From assembly GCA_046758865.1 (NCBI GenBank), contig JBHIBD010000034.1, forward strand, positions 1 to 21,953: DNA of 21,953 nucleotides, read 5' to 3'. Below are positions 8,003 through 15,745 of this stretch, piece by piece. The stretch's first letter is position 1, and each line of letters opens with the position of its first letter. Both the position numbers and the translations under genes were made by a program. Source of the stretch: JBHIBD01 sp046758865. GTDB taxonomy: Bacteria > Planctomycetota > Brocadiia > Brocadiales > Bathyanammoxibiaceae. Under the pieces are notes generated by a model. It worked only from the letters and a program-made list of their open reading frames with translations. It made no database searches and was not told the DNA's origin.

Positions 8003-10726
8003 TCACTTGCTCTTGCCATTACAGAGGTCAGCAGCCGTGCAGGCACTAACAAGTGCCTGCTTTACTTGCTCTATTTTTTCCTTTTCCAGCACCTTTGTTC
8101 GACGTTCCTTGTCTGTGACGTAAAAGACGTCAATGGCCAGGTCTAGTCTGGTAGCAACCTTCGCAAAGTGTATATCCAGGCCGCAATCGGCCAGGCACAG
8201 GCTAACAGCATAAAGCAACCCCACCCTGTCCGGGCTTACCACGTCTACGATGGTGTATTCTGGGCTGGACTTGTTGTCCACGTATACCCTGGTAGGGCTT
8301 GCATTGGCGGTGGGGCGTTTGCCGGGAACGATGCGCCTCTGGCGCGAGCGGAGCATCTCAATTAGAGACTTTTTACCCTCGAAGACGTGCACGAAATCCT
8401 CGCGTACCTCTTTGCACAGTGAATCGGTAAGGCGCTGACCCTCAGCGGGCACGACACGAAAGCGGTCCAAGATTATGCCGTCTTTACGGGTGTAGGCCTG
8501 GGCGCTGATGATATTTAGCCCCTTGGCCGCAAAGACACCTGATATCTGAGAGAATCTGGCAGGCCGGTCCCCGGTGGATAGCCACACCTCTATAAAGGTG
8601 GAGGCTGGGGAAAAATTCAGCGCAATGGGTACCTTCCCCTTTTTTAGCTCCCGGATTAGCTCCAGGTGTATTACCGCCTCCTGCGGCCTTACTTCTATGA
8701 TGTATCTTGGTGGAACCAACTCGCAGTGCCGGAGTGCCTCTTCCTCCATCCCCTTCGCACCAGCCTGTGCCAGGAATTCTTCTTTAAATGCCTTTGGACT
8801 TTCTGCCGTCCTTAGGGCCGTGTCCTCAGAGAGGATTATAGCCGTTTTCTGGTACAACTCCCACAAGAGAGAGTCCTGCCAGGCAAACCAGGACCCACAG
8901 GCCTGGATATCGGCGTAGGTAAGTATGTACAGGAGCTTCAGGTTGGTGAGGTTCCCAACCTTCCGGGCAAAGGCTGCCAGGGCGGACTCTTCGCCGTGGT
9001 CACGACGTTCAAAGAGATATGCCATCTCCAGATGATTTTCTACCAAAAACTCAAGGTGTCTTGCGTCGTCCTCCTTAAGGTGTAGCCTCTTGGCGATAGT
9101 GGGGGTAACGGCTGCTCCTAGGAGGGGGTGCTGAGGGCCCCGCGGTTTACCTATGTCGTGGAGCAGGAGGGCAAGTCTCAGGAGGTCCTGTTTGCCCGTC
9201 TCTTCCAAGAACCTTCTCTTTTGGGCCTTCTGCGGGTGGTCTCGTTGCCATAGTACATCTATCGCCCCTATCGCCAGCAGGGAGTGTTCATCAACCGTGT
9301 GGCTGTGAAGGGACTCATAGTGGACAAAGCCTACTAGGTCATCGAACTCTGGTATATACTTGCCTAGTAGCCCACAGTCTCGCATGTGGGACAGCACCCT
9401 AGAGACGTCCCCAGTGCCCTCCAAGATGCCCATAAACAATTTTGCCACCTCTGGGTCGTTGCGGAATCCCTCGTCTACCAGCCATAGGTGCTCGTGTATG
9501 AGTTTTAGGGCTTGCTGGCTGGGCTCCAGATGGTGCCTCTGGGCCACAAGAAGGAGCTCCATCATCTTTTTTGCCTTCCAGGGGCTATTCAGGGCGTCTT
9601 CACGGCTAAAGTAGAGTTTGTTTCCTATAGCGACCATGTCGGTGCCCATCGGCCTGCGGACGGCGGCCCTGTGGGTCATAGCGGGTCTGGCGCTTTCAAA
9701 CCGGGCGAGAACGGTGTTTAGGTGAAAGCGTATCTTCCCTGCTGCTGTGAAATAGTCCCTCATGAGTCTCGTCGCTCCAAGAAGACCGTTACTTTCTTTG
9801 TATCCCAGTGCTTGTGCCACCTCTTCTTGCAGCGCACGTTCAAGTGTGTCGTATCTCCTTTCTGAGTGGAGATGGAGCTGTGTGCGGATGCGCAGGAGCA
9901 GGCCGCTGGCCTTCTGGAGGGACAGAAGCTCCTCCTCCTTCAGCAATGGCAAGAGGGTACCAAACTGGGAAGGAACCAGTTTGGACAACCGCAGCAACCA
10001 AAAAATCATTTGCACATCCCTAAGCCCACCGGGGTTTTCTTTGATATTGGGTTCGATGAGGTAAGGGGACGTGCCCCTTGAACGGTGTCTGGTGTGGACC
10101 TCTTCGATTCTGTCTGCTATAAAGGAAGACAGGTGGCTGGAGAAGAAGTTCAGGAGTACCTCCTTTTCGAAGTGTTTAAAGAGTGACTCATCACCAGTAA
10201 CATATCTGCTTTCCAAAAGGGCGGAGGCAGTGATATAGTCCTTCTCCATTACTTGGTAGCAGTCCTTCGGACTCCTGCAGGCGTGGGATGCCCCTAGACC
10301 GGTGTCCCAGAGCAGATGCAGTACGGTACTCATAAGGTGTTCCACATAGGCCGATGGTGTGCCGCCTAAGTGAAACAGCATAAGGTCAACGTCTGAAAAG
10401 GGGTGTAGTTCCCCCCTACCGTAGCCACCGGTGGCTATCCAAACTGCAGGCACCTCCTCGTCACGGGCATTCTCCCGTGCATATCGGTGCGCAGTGATGA
10501 CCACGGTGTCTATTAACTGCGCCAGTCTCTCAGCCACTATTCTCCCTGGGGCGCCTTCACTGTGGAGTTTATAGGTAAGCGCCTTTTCTCGCTGGACGAA
10601 GTCCTTGAGCCCTTTCAGGACTTCAGTCCTTTCGGGCCGGTCCCCTTCAAGGCTGAAAGCGGGCACCGAGAGCTTCAACACGGTTGTTTCTTTAGAAGTC
10701 ACTGTGTGGAAATTGCCGTGGCTCAA
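8003..10726 (-). CDS. glnD: Bifunctional PII uridylyltransferase / uridylyl-removing enzyme
   Basis: 907-aa nitrogen sensor. At low glutamine the family uridylylates PII (GlnB) on its T-loop tyrosine; at high glutamine it removes UMP. Domains in order are a nucleotidyltransferase with GGYGRGELHPFSDVDLM (acidic pair D112 and D114), a PII-UTase helical region with LIEPNIKENPGGLRDVQM, an HD domain with LLHDIGKPRG near residue 520, and two C-terminal ACT domains starting near residues 710 and 821 (SPDRVGLLYAVSLCLADCGLDI in the second), which bind glutamine in this family. Its target glnB is two genes upstream, and the T-loop tyrosine is conserved there. The start is uncertain: the frame opens at TTG 10726 without a good ribosome-binding site, and in-frame GTG codons lie a few residues in. 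Confidence 0.96.
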   Translation of the reverse strand: MSHGNFHTVTSKETTVLKLSVPAFSLEGDRPERTEVLKGLKDFVQREKALTYKLHSEGAPGRIVAERLAQLIDTVVITAHRYARENARDEEVPAVWIATGGYGRGELHPFSDVDLMLFHLGGTPSAYVEHLMSTVLHLLWDTGLGASHACRSPKDCYQVMEKDYITASALLESRYVTGDESLFKHFEKEVLLNFFSSHLSSFIADRIEEVHTRHRSRGTSPYLIEPNIKENPGGLRDVQMIFWLLRLSKLVPSQFGTLLPLLKEEELLSLQKASGLLLRIRTQLHLHSERRYDTLERALQEEVAQALGYKESNGLLGATRLMRDYFTAAGKIRFHLNTVLARFESARPAMTHRAAVRRPMGTDMVAIGNKLYFSREDALNSPWKAKKMMELLLVAQRHHLEPSQQALKLIHEHLWLVDEGFRNDPEVAKLFMGILEGTGDVSRVLSHMRDCGLLGKYIPEFDDLVGFVHYESLHSHTVDEHSLLAIGAIDVLWQRDHPQKAQKRRFLEETGKQDLLRLALLLHDIGKPRGPQHPLLGAAVTPTIAKRLHLKEDDARHLEFLVENHLEMAYLFERRDHGEESALAAFARKVGNLTNLKLLYILTYADIQACGSWFAWQDSLLWELYQKTAIILSEDTALRTAESPKAFKEEFLAQAGAKGMEEEALRHCELVPPRYIIEVRPQEAVIHLELIRELKKGKVPIALNFSPASTFIEVWLSTGDRPARFSQISGVFAAKGLNIISAQAYTRKDGIILDRFRVVPAEGQRLTDSLCKEVREDFVHVFEGKKSLIEMLRSRQRRIVPGKRPTANASPTRVYVDNKSSPEYTIVDVVSPDRVGLLYAVSLCLADCGLDIHFAKVATRLDLAIDVFYVTDKERRTKVLEKEKIEQVKQALVSACTAADLCNGKSK

Positions 10727-10744
10727 ACGAAACTATAGCCCCGA

Positions 10745-10776
10745 GTGTAGTTGCCCCATTTATGGAGCAACTACAC
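10745..10776 (-). terminator. Hairpin between glnA and glnD
   Basis: A perfect 10-bp inverted repeat (GTGTAGTTGC at 10745-10754, GCAACTACAC at 10767-10776) with a 12-base loop that can add a CC/GG pair. It lies immediately after the glnA stop and just before glnD. No T tract follows on the minus strand, so it may be an attenuator, RNA-stability element or protein-binding site and not a classical terminator. Confidence 0.55.
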
Positions 10777-10777
10777 G

Positions 10778-12190
10778 TTAAACGTCATAGTATAAAGAAA
10801 ACTCGTAGGGGTGGGGACGGAGCCGGATAGGCTCGATCTCATGCGTCCTTTTATAAGAAATCCAGGTCTCTATAATGTCTTGGGTGAAGACATCACCCTT
10901 TAGTAGAAATTCGTGGTTTTCTTCCAATGCGTCAAGGGCCTTTGCTAACGACTCTGGTGTTGAGGGCACCTTTGCCAGTTCCTCCGGGGGCAGGTCGTAT
11001 ATGTCCTTGTCCAGGGGCTTGCCCGGGTCCAGCTTGTTCTGTATACCATCGATAGCGGCCATTGTCATGGCGGCGAAGGCAAGATAGGGGTTGCAGGAGG
11101 GGTCCGGCGTACGGAACTCAATCCTTGTGGCCCTGGGGTCATGGCTGTACATGGGTATCCTGATTGCAGCACTCCTGTTTCTTGAGGAGTATGCCAGGTT
11201 TATGGGCGCTTCGTGCCCAGGGGCCAACCTCTTGTAGGAGTTTGTAGTGGGGTTGGTGAAGGCTAAAAGTGCGCCAGCGTGATGGAGGGTCCCACCGATG
11301 GCGTACATGGCCAAATCGCTAAGGCCCGCGTAGCCGTCTCCTGCAAAGAGCGGTTCCCCACCCTTCCAGAGGGAAAAATGCGTATGCATGCCCGAACCGT
11401 TGTCATCCATGATGGGTTTGGGCATAAAGGTTGCCGTTTTACCGTGTTTCCTGGCAGTGTTTTTTATGATGTATTTATAGAGCTGCAGCGAGTCAGCCAT
11501 CTTTACCAGGGTGCCAAACTTAAAATTAATCTCACCCTGGCCACCTGTCGCTACCTCATGATGCTGTCGCTCTACCTTCATGCCGCATTGCTCCATGAAG
11601 AGCATCATCTCCGAGCGGATGTTCTGTAGGGTATCCGTAGGGGGGACGGGGAAGTACCCCTCCTGGAGGCCAATCTTGTAGCCAAGGTTTGGGTGCTCAT
11701 CTTCTCCTGTAGTCCAGTTCCCCTCTGAGGACTCTATAAAATAAAATGAGTGGTCTGGCTGATGGTTGAAGCGGATGCTGTCGAATATAAAAAACTCTGC
11801 CTCAGGACCAAAGTAGGCCGTGTCTGCGATACCTGTAGACTTCAGATATGTCTCCGCCTTCCGTGCGACGTAGCGGGGGTCCTTGGAGTAGTTTTCCCTG
11901 GTAATAGGTTCCACGATGTCGCAGGTGAGTGTTATAGTGGGGGCCTCCATAAAAGGGTCCATCGCCGCCGAACTGGCGTCCGGTACGGCCAGCAGGTCAC
12001 TCATGTGGACAGGCTGCCAGGCGCGGAGACTGGAGCCGTCAAAACCAAACCCCTCTTCGAATACCTTCTCGGTGAGCTCCCTCACCGGTACAGAAAAGTG
12101 GTGCCACTTCCCAAGAAGGTCGATAAACCGAAGGTCTACTACCCGGACACCCCTCTTTTTACACAGTTCTATTACCTCTTTTGGGGTCAT
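10778..12190 (-). CDS. glnA: Glutamine synthetase, type I
   Basis: 470-aa enzyme making glutamine from glutamate, ammonia and ATP; type I enzymes are dodecamers. Landmarks are the N-terminal beta-grasp with FGFDGSSLRAWQ, metal-binding glutamates in GPEAEFFIFD (about 128-137) and HHEVATGGQGEINF (about 210-223), NGSGMHTHFSLW, the NSYKRLAPGHEAP loop and RIEFRTPDPS. Tyr398 in DKDIYDLPPEE matches the adenylylated Tyr397 of E. coli, placing it in the I-beta class, which may be controlled by adenylylation; no adenylyltransferase gene is in the window. It starts 2 bp after the glnB stop, so it is almost certainly co-transcribed and coupled with PII. Confidence 0.98.
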   Translation of the reverse strand: MTPKEVIELCKKRGVRVVDLRFIDLLGKWHHFSVPVRELTEKVFEEGFGFDGSSLRAWQPVHMSDLLAVPDASSAAMDPFMEAPTITLTCDIVEPITRENYSKDPRYVARKAETYLKSTGIADTAYFGPEAEFFIFDSIRFNHQPDHSFYFIESSEGNWTTGEDEHPNLGYKIGLQEGYFPVPPTDTLQNIRSEMMLFMEQCGMKVERQHHEVATGGQGEINFKFGTLVKMADSLQLYKYIIKNTARKHGKTATFMPKPIMDDNGSGMHTHFSLWKGGEPLFAGDGYAGLSDLAMYAIGGTLHHAGALLAFTNPTTNSYKRLAPGHEAPINLAYSSRNRSAAIRIPMYSHDPRATRIEFRTPDPSCNPYLAFAAMTMAAIDGIQNKLDPGKPLDKDIYDLPPEELAKVPSTPESLAKALDALEENHEFLLKGDVFTQDIIETWISYKRTHEIEPIRLRPHPYEFSLYYDV

Positions 12191-12192
12191 TT

Positions 12193-12534
12193 TCAGATGG
12201 CCTCAGGCCCCCTTTCACCGGTCCTTATGCGCACCGCATCCTCTAACGGGAGGATAAAGACCTTTCCGCCACCGCCTTCTTCCCCCAACCTACCCGCACG
12301 CACGATACTCTCCACTGTAGGCTCGACGAAGGACTCGTTAACGGCTATCTCCAGTTTGACCTTCCTTACCGTATCCACCGTGTATTCCTGTCCGCGAAAG
12401 GTCTCGGTACGCTTTGCCTGACCACCCAGACCTTCTACGTCACTTACGGTGAGCCTTACTACCCCAACCTCACAAAGGGCCTCTTTTACGGCCTCCAGCC
12501 TGGCGGGTTGAATAATGGCCTCAATCATCTTCAT
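12193..12534 (-). CDS. glnB: Nitrogen regulatory protein PII
   Basis: 113-aa PII signal protein that reports nitrogen status by binding ATP/ADP and 2-oxoglutarate. With the start at ATG 12534 the protein opens MKMIEAIIQPARL, matching the family N-terminus, and puts the T-loop tyrosine exactly at position 51 (FRGQEYTVD), the site modified by GlnD. It ends in the family signature RIRTGERGPEAI. The B-loop region GRLGEEGGGGKVF appears about one Gly longer than the usual GDGK version and lacks its Asp. The frame extends upstream to 12627, but that would start within the promoter described here and adds 31 unrelated residues, so the shorter start is preferred; a second Met (12528) is two codons in. 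First gene of a glnB-glnA operon. Confidence 0.95.
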   Translation of the reverse strand: MKMIEAIIQPARLEAVKEALCEVGVVRLTVSDVEGLGGQAKRTETFRGQEYTVDTVRKVKLEIAVNESFVEPTVESIVRAGRLGEEGGGGKVFILPLEDAVRIRTGERGPEAI

Positions 12535-12606
12535 ACGGTAGGGCCCGTAGATATTCAAGAGGGGCGTACATGAGATAGAGAAAACACAATGTTTGTACAA
12601 TTCCCA

Positions 12607-12634
12607 ATTATACAACGGATGGCGCAAAATTCAA
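12607..12634 (-). promoter_or_regulatory. Sigma-70-type promoter of glnB-glnA
   Basis: On the minus strand, TTGAAT (12629-12634) and a perfect TATAAT (12607-12612) are separated by 16 bp. Transcription would begin near 12600, giving a leader of about 65 bases before the chosen glnB start. No sigma-54 -24/-12 element was noticed. Confidence 0.65.
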
Positions 12635-12681
12635 GTTTCTAGTTGATAAAACGTGTAAATGTGGTAAGCTTTTCCCGCAGT

Positions 12682-12705
12682 GATGGTTATGTGATAATCA
12701 CCATC
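12682..12705. promoter_or_regulatory. Imperfect inverted repeat between glnB and the plus-strand genes
   Basis: GATGGT (12682-12687) pairs with ACCATC (12700-12705), and the TTAT/ATAA bases inside can pair further with a two-base bulge. It lies just upstream of the divergent small gene. It could be an operator or a leader hairpin; nothing further shows which. Confidence 0.35.
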
Positions 12706-12715
12706 GGGGGACCAT

Positions 12716-13045
12716 GTGGAAGGGGTCTCTTTGAAGGGTAGCCGTAAGTTTGCGTGTAGTCAGGACTTATCCACTATGGTAGGAAAATGTAGAGTCCTCC
12801 GCCCGGCGGTCAAAAGGCAGCTTATCGATGGGCTGGGTGCCCTAGAGGGCCATTTTGTGGCGGCGAGAGATAGTTTGGCAAAGGGCAACGAGGCAGAATT
12901 TTTGAAAAATCTTTCACGGGCGAGGCTGTTGATAAGTGACCTGTCCTCGTACTCGCTGTCGGTGATTGTAGATGACTGTACTATCTTGTGTGAAGATGAA
13001 GACCTCTTGGAGAGAGTAATGCAGGGTATCTCAGCGGCACTTTAA
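12716..13045 (+). CDS. Small helical protein, divergent CsoR-like (copy 1)
   Basis: 109-aa protein I do not recognise by name. Its core aligns by eye with the neighbouring CsoR-family protein: LIDGLGALEGHFVAARDSLA against LMNSLNRVEGHTKGIKGMVR, then LSRAR against LSAVR, with one residue less between the anchors. The usual ligand Cys of alpha-2 is absent; a DDC motif is present near residue 87. I infer a degenerate member of the CsoR/FrmR all-helical fold, possibly partnering the next gene. It starts with GTG at 12716 behind GGGGGA; an ATG at 12776 is the alternative and agrees better with where similarity to the second copy (17133-17453) begins. The two copies share long identical nucleotide stretches. 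Confidence 0.6.
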   Translation: MEGVSLKGSRKFACSQDLSTMVGKCRVLRPAVKRQLIDGLGALEGHFVAARDSLAKGNEAEFLKNLSRARLLISDLSSYSLSVIVDDCTILCEDEDLLERVMQGISAAL

Positions 13046-13080
13046 CTTTAGTGCAGCCGTGGAGGTAGACAGCGAGAATT

Positions 13081-13338
13081 ATGACCAGTGCAGAGAGAGA
13101 AAAGCTCATGAATTCGCTCAACCGAGTAGAGGGGCATACGAAGGGAATAAAAGGCATGGTTCGCGGCGGTAGATGCATCTCGGATGTCCTGCTTCAGCTC
13201 TCTGCAGTGAGGGCCGGCGTTGTAAAGACACAGCTTCAAGTCCTCAGAGACTGTTTCCGCGATGAGGAATGCTCGAAGGAGGAGTTAAAGAAGATGTGCA
13301 GAGTGTTGGTGAGGTCTTCTTCTAGAAGAGGGAAATAG
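13081..13338 (+). CDS. CsoR/FrmR-family (DUF156) regulator-like protein (copy 1)
   Basis: 85-aa protein with the DUF156 pattern: LNRVEGHTKGIKGMV, then GGRCISDVLLQLSAVRAG, then a third helix. Characterised members are tetrameric repressors that release DNA on binding Cu(I), Ni(II) or formaldehyde through Cys/His ligands. Here the alpha-2 Cys is one residue earlier than in the usual CxDVL arrangement and the usual His of alpha-3 is replaced by Cys (LRDCFRDEEC), so the ligand set is non-standard and metal specificity cannot be assigned. No metal transporter or aldehyde enzyme lies nearby. A GGAGG lies 15 bases before the ATG, further than ideal. A paralogue is at 17473-17742. Confidence 0.75.
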   Translation: MTSAEREKLMNSLNRVEGHTKGIKGMVRGGRCISDVLLQLSAVRAGVVKTQLQVLRDCFRDEECSKEELKKMCRVLVRSSSRRGK

Positions 13339-13361
13339 AGTTTTTTTGGAAAAAATCTTTA

Positions 13362-13375
13362 CCCCCTCCAGGGGG
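13362..13375. other. GC hairpin before the third small gene
   Basis: CCCCC and GGGGG flank a TCCA loop, just ahead of the ribosome-binding region of the gene at 13393. On the minus strand it is followed by a T-rich run, but no minus-strand gene precedes it. On the plus strand it could influence translation of the next gene. Confidence 0.35.
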
Positions 13376-13392
13376 AGGGAAGGGAGTATACA

Positions 13393-13611
13393 GTGAGAGG
13401 CCTTTTCCTACAAAAACTTAAGGGCCTAGAGGAAAATATACGACACTGCAAGAAAATGGTCGAGGATGCAGAGGAATACGAGGACGTCACCCAGATAGCA
13501 GCGAGCCTTCAGAAGATGAAGGACGAACTAGAGAGGCTGGACCGGTACGCTGCCGAGCAAGGCCCGAGCGCGACTGTGATTAAGGACACTAATAGTGATA
13601 TCAAGACTTGA
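13393..13611 (+). CDS. Small helical protein, possible third CsoR-like member
   Basis: 72-aa charged, coiled-coil-like protein with a GTG start behind GGGAG at 7-base spacing. Its centre, KLKGLEENIRHCKKMVED followed by EYEDVTQIAASLQKM, resembles the alpha-1/alpha-2 core of CsoR-family proteins (RIEG...CEDVLTQIAAVR) one residue shorter, without the ligand Cys, and with a Cys at residue 19 instead. I infer a degenerate relative of the gene upstream; it could instead be an unrelated coiled coil. It follows the CsoR-like gene by 54 bp in the same direction. This third gene has no counterpart after the second copy of the pair. Confidence 0.5.
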   Translation: MRGLFLQKLKGLEENIRHCKKMVEDAEEYEDVTQIAASLQKMKDELERLDRYAAEQGPSATVIKDTNSDIKT

Positions 13612-13978
13612 TGTAGATGATTGACCATGGGCGCTACGCTGCCGAAGGCAAGGATTTTTAACCCAGACACACGCCCTTCATGCACAAGGTAAATTTTACG
13701 ATGCAAATGTAGAAAATTTTGTTGACAGTGGATAGAGGGGGGCAGGAGGGGATGTATGCAACATTCCTGTAATGCATATATTTGCCCACCCCGCATGGAG
13801 GTTTGGCCATGACCCCATTCCACTCAATCAGGGGCAGATTACTCATATTTGGACTCTGCATCTCGCTCATACCTTTTACCATAATCACAAGTGCATGACT
13901 ACTGATCCCTTACCCATGATTCTAAAGCTACAAAATATTTGTATGCAGTCCCGATGTTGAAAGGTTGATAGAAAGAAT
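13612..13978 (+). other. Intergenic stretch carrying a kinase remnant
   Basis: 367 bp between the third small gene and the CHASE kinase. It holds the 30-codon kinase remnant at 13809-13898. A TTGACA at 13722-13727 lies in an AT-rich context resembling the promoter block at 16885-16923, but lacks a -10 at proper spacing. No complete gene is visible otherwise. Confidence 0.5.
13809..13898 (+). pseudogene. 5' remnant of a sensor kinase gene (29 aa)
   Basis: An ATG behind GGAGG (7-base spacing) opens a frame encoding 29 residues with SIRGRLLIFGLCISLIP, nearly the same as the first transmembrane segment of the histidine kinase at 18747-20630. A 47-base block (13824-13870) is identical to 18762-18808. 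After about residue 22 the sequences diverge and a TGA follows. It is most simply the surviving start of a duplicated kinase gene, the rest having been lost or replaced by the CHASE kinase. A membrane micropeptide is possible but less likely. Confidence 0.75.
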
Positions 13979-15745
13979 ATGAAGCCCACTAAACGAACCA
14001 TTGCTCGTAGATTATGGATTTCTATCGGGGTGGCAATTGGCGTTGGATTATCGTTGTCTATTGTGACGTTCTTCTTCTTGCGACAATGGGCACATCGTGA
14101 AACACAACTTAACTTTAATATGGCTGTATCGGACAGGGTTTATTCATTACAAAGGGAGATAGAAAACAATATTGAAGTACTTCGGTCTATCCATTCGTTC
14201 TTCAATAGCAATGGACACGTGACCAGAGAGGAATTTCACACATTTTGCAAACCCACTCTATCACGCCATCCTGATATTCAGGCACTTGAATGGATACCTC
14301 GTGTTCCTCACTCACAACGCGAGGATTACGAAAAGAATGCACAGGTTGATGGGTATTCAGATTTCCAAATCACCAAACGAGAGGCACAAGGTAAGATGGT
14401 TAGGGCCGATGAAAGTAAGGAATATTTTCCAGTCTATTATATGGAGCCATATAAAGGTAATGAGTTAGCCCTCGGTTTCGATCTGGCAACTAATCCAGCG
14501 CGATTAGAGGCCTTGAGCAAGTCTCGTGATACTGGAGAAATGGTAGCTACTTCACGTATTACGCTAGTACAAGAGAAAGGTAATCAATCTGGCTTCCTGG
14601 TGTTTCTACCTGTCTATCGTAATGAGGCTATAATTAATACCGTTGAAGAACGGCGTGAGAATCTGATTGGATTTGTGTTGGGGGTATTTAGAGTTGGAGA
14701 CATTGTGGAGACGTCATTAACATATTTGGAAAAAAAGGGTATAGATATTTGTCTTTTTGACCAGTCGAGTTCTCAAGATGAAGAATCCCTTTACACCCAC
14801 TTATCTGGACGAAGAGGTGATAGGGACCAATCAATTATGCAACAGGAGGCCAAGTATGATGATGCACTGCACGTTTCTCGTACAATCGATGTGGCAGATA
14901 GAAAGTGGTTGATGGTGTGTACATCTACCCCGGAATTGTTCGAACAAGGAAGGACTTTCTATCCATGGGGGCTTTTATTTGGCGGTTTATTGTTTACGGG
15001 TTTAGTTGTAGTGTACACGAAGACCAGGACTAGTCAAACTATGCAGGTTGAACAACTCGTATCGAAGCTTTCAGCCGAAATCACCGAGCGCAAGCGGGGG
15101 GAGCAAATCAAGGCGTCTCTCAATGAGAAAGAAGTACTTCTGAGGGAAATTCACCATCGAGTCAAGAATAATTTGCAGGTCATTTCAAGCCTACTCGATA
15201 TGAGTAGCATGCGTGCTGATAATCAGGAGGGAATTGATCTGTTTACAGATGCCCGCAACAGAATCAACACAATGGCCCTTATCCATTCAGAACTCTATCA
15301 AAGTGGGCAATTTAACCGGATAAATATGGAGGACTATATCCAGAAACTGGCTAAAGACCTGGTACAAATTTATGCAACAAAGAAGTTGATTGCCCTTGAT
15401 GTTAAACCATCTGACGTCTATCTTTCTGTAACTCAGGCCATTCCTTGTGCCCTTGTCTTGAACGAATTGATTTCCAATGCCCTCAAACATGCCTACAGGG
15501 AGGAACAAAAGGGGACGCTTGAAATTTCCATACAGAGGTTGGACGAGCGCACGATTTTTGTAAGAGTCAGAGACGACGGTGTCGGTCTCCCAAGAGAAAT
15601 CGACATCTATAGAGTTAATAGCTTGGGGCTAAAGCTGGTCAGAAATCTTGTACAGGGACAACTTAAGGGGCAAATACAGGTCAACAGGAATAAGGGCACA
15701 GAGTTTATTGTAAAATTCGCAACTTCAGAGGGGGACAAAACATGA
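13979..15745 (+). CDS. CHASE-domain sensor histidine kinase (HisKA_2 type)
   Basis: 588-aa membrane kinase. A transmembrane segment at about 12-36 is followed by an extracytoplasmic CHASE domain (FHTFCKPTLSRHPDIQALEW, then IPRVPHSQREDYE), a ligand-sensing domain known from cytokinin receptors and bacterial kinases. A second transmembrane segment lies near residues 328-347. The cytoplasmic part has a HisKA_2 dimerisation motif, LREIHHRVKNNLQVISSLL, with His392 the likely phosphoacceptor, and an HATPase_c domain with N box LNELISNALKHAY, DDGVGLP and NSLGLKLVRNLV. It overlaps the receiver gene by 4 bp, the probable phosphotransfer partner. The gene is visibly more AT-rich than its neighbours, suggesting separate acquisition. 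The ligand is unknown. Confidence 0.93.
   Translation: MKPTKRTIARRLWISIGVAIGVGLSLSIVTFFFLRQWAHRETQLNFNMAVSDRVYSLQREIENNIEVLRSIHSFFNSNGHVTREEFHTFCKPTLSRHPDIQALEWIPRVPHSQREDYEKNAQVDGYSDFQITKREAQGKMVRADESKEYFPVYYMEPYKGNELALGFDLATNPARLEALSKSRDTGEMVATSRITLVQEKGNQSGFLVFLPVYRNEAIINTVEERRENLIGFVLGVFRVGDIVETSLTYLEKKGIDICLFDQSSSQDEESLYTHLSGRRGDRDQSIMQQEAKYDDALHVSRTIDVADRKWLMVCTSTPELFEQGRTFYPWGLLFGGLLFTGLVVVYTKTRTSQTMQVEQLVSKLSAEITERKRGEQIKASLNEKEVLLREIHHRVKNNLQVISSLLDMSSMRADNQEGIDLFTDARNRINTMALIHSELYQSGQFNRINMEDYIQKLAKDLVQIYATKKLIALDVKPSDVYLSVTQAIPCALVLNELISNALKHAYREEQKGTLEISIQRLDERTIFVRVRDDGVGLPREIDIYRVNSLGLKLVRNLVQGQLKGQIQVNRNKGTEFIVKFATSEGDKT

Noticed and set aside
11750..12421. Plus-strand open frame of 223 codons
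   Set aside because: Antisense to glnA and glnB, both intact; its translation shows no family pattern.
12535..12627. 31-residue N-terminal extension of PII
   Set aside because: It would begin inside the TTGAAT-TATAAT promoter and moves the T-loop Tyr away from position 51.
13341..13375. Rho-independent terminator after the CsoR-like gene
   Set aside because: The T run precedes the stem on the plus strand, the wrong order, and another gene with a good ribosome-binding site follows at once.
13722..13727. TTGACA as a promoter for the CHASE kinase
   Set aside because: No -10 hexamer lies 15-19 bp downstream; the following bases are G-rich.
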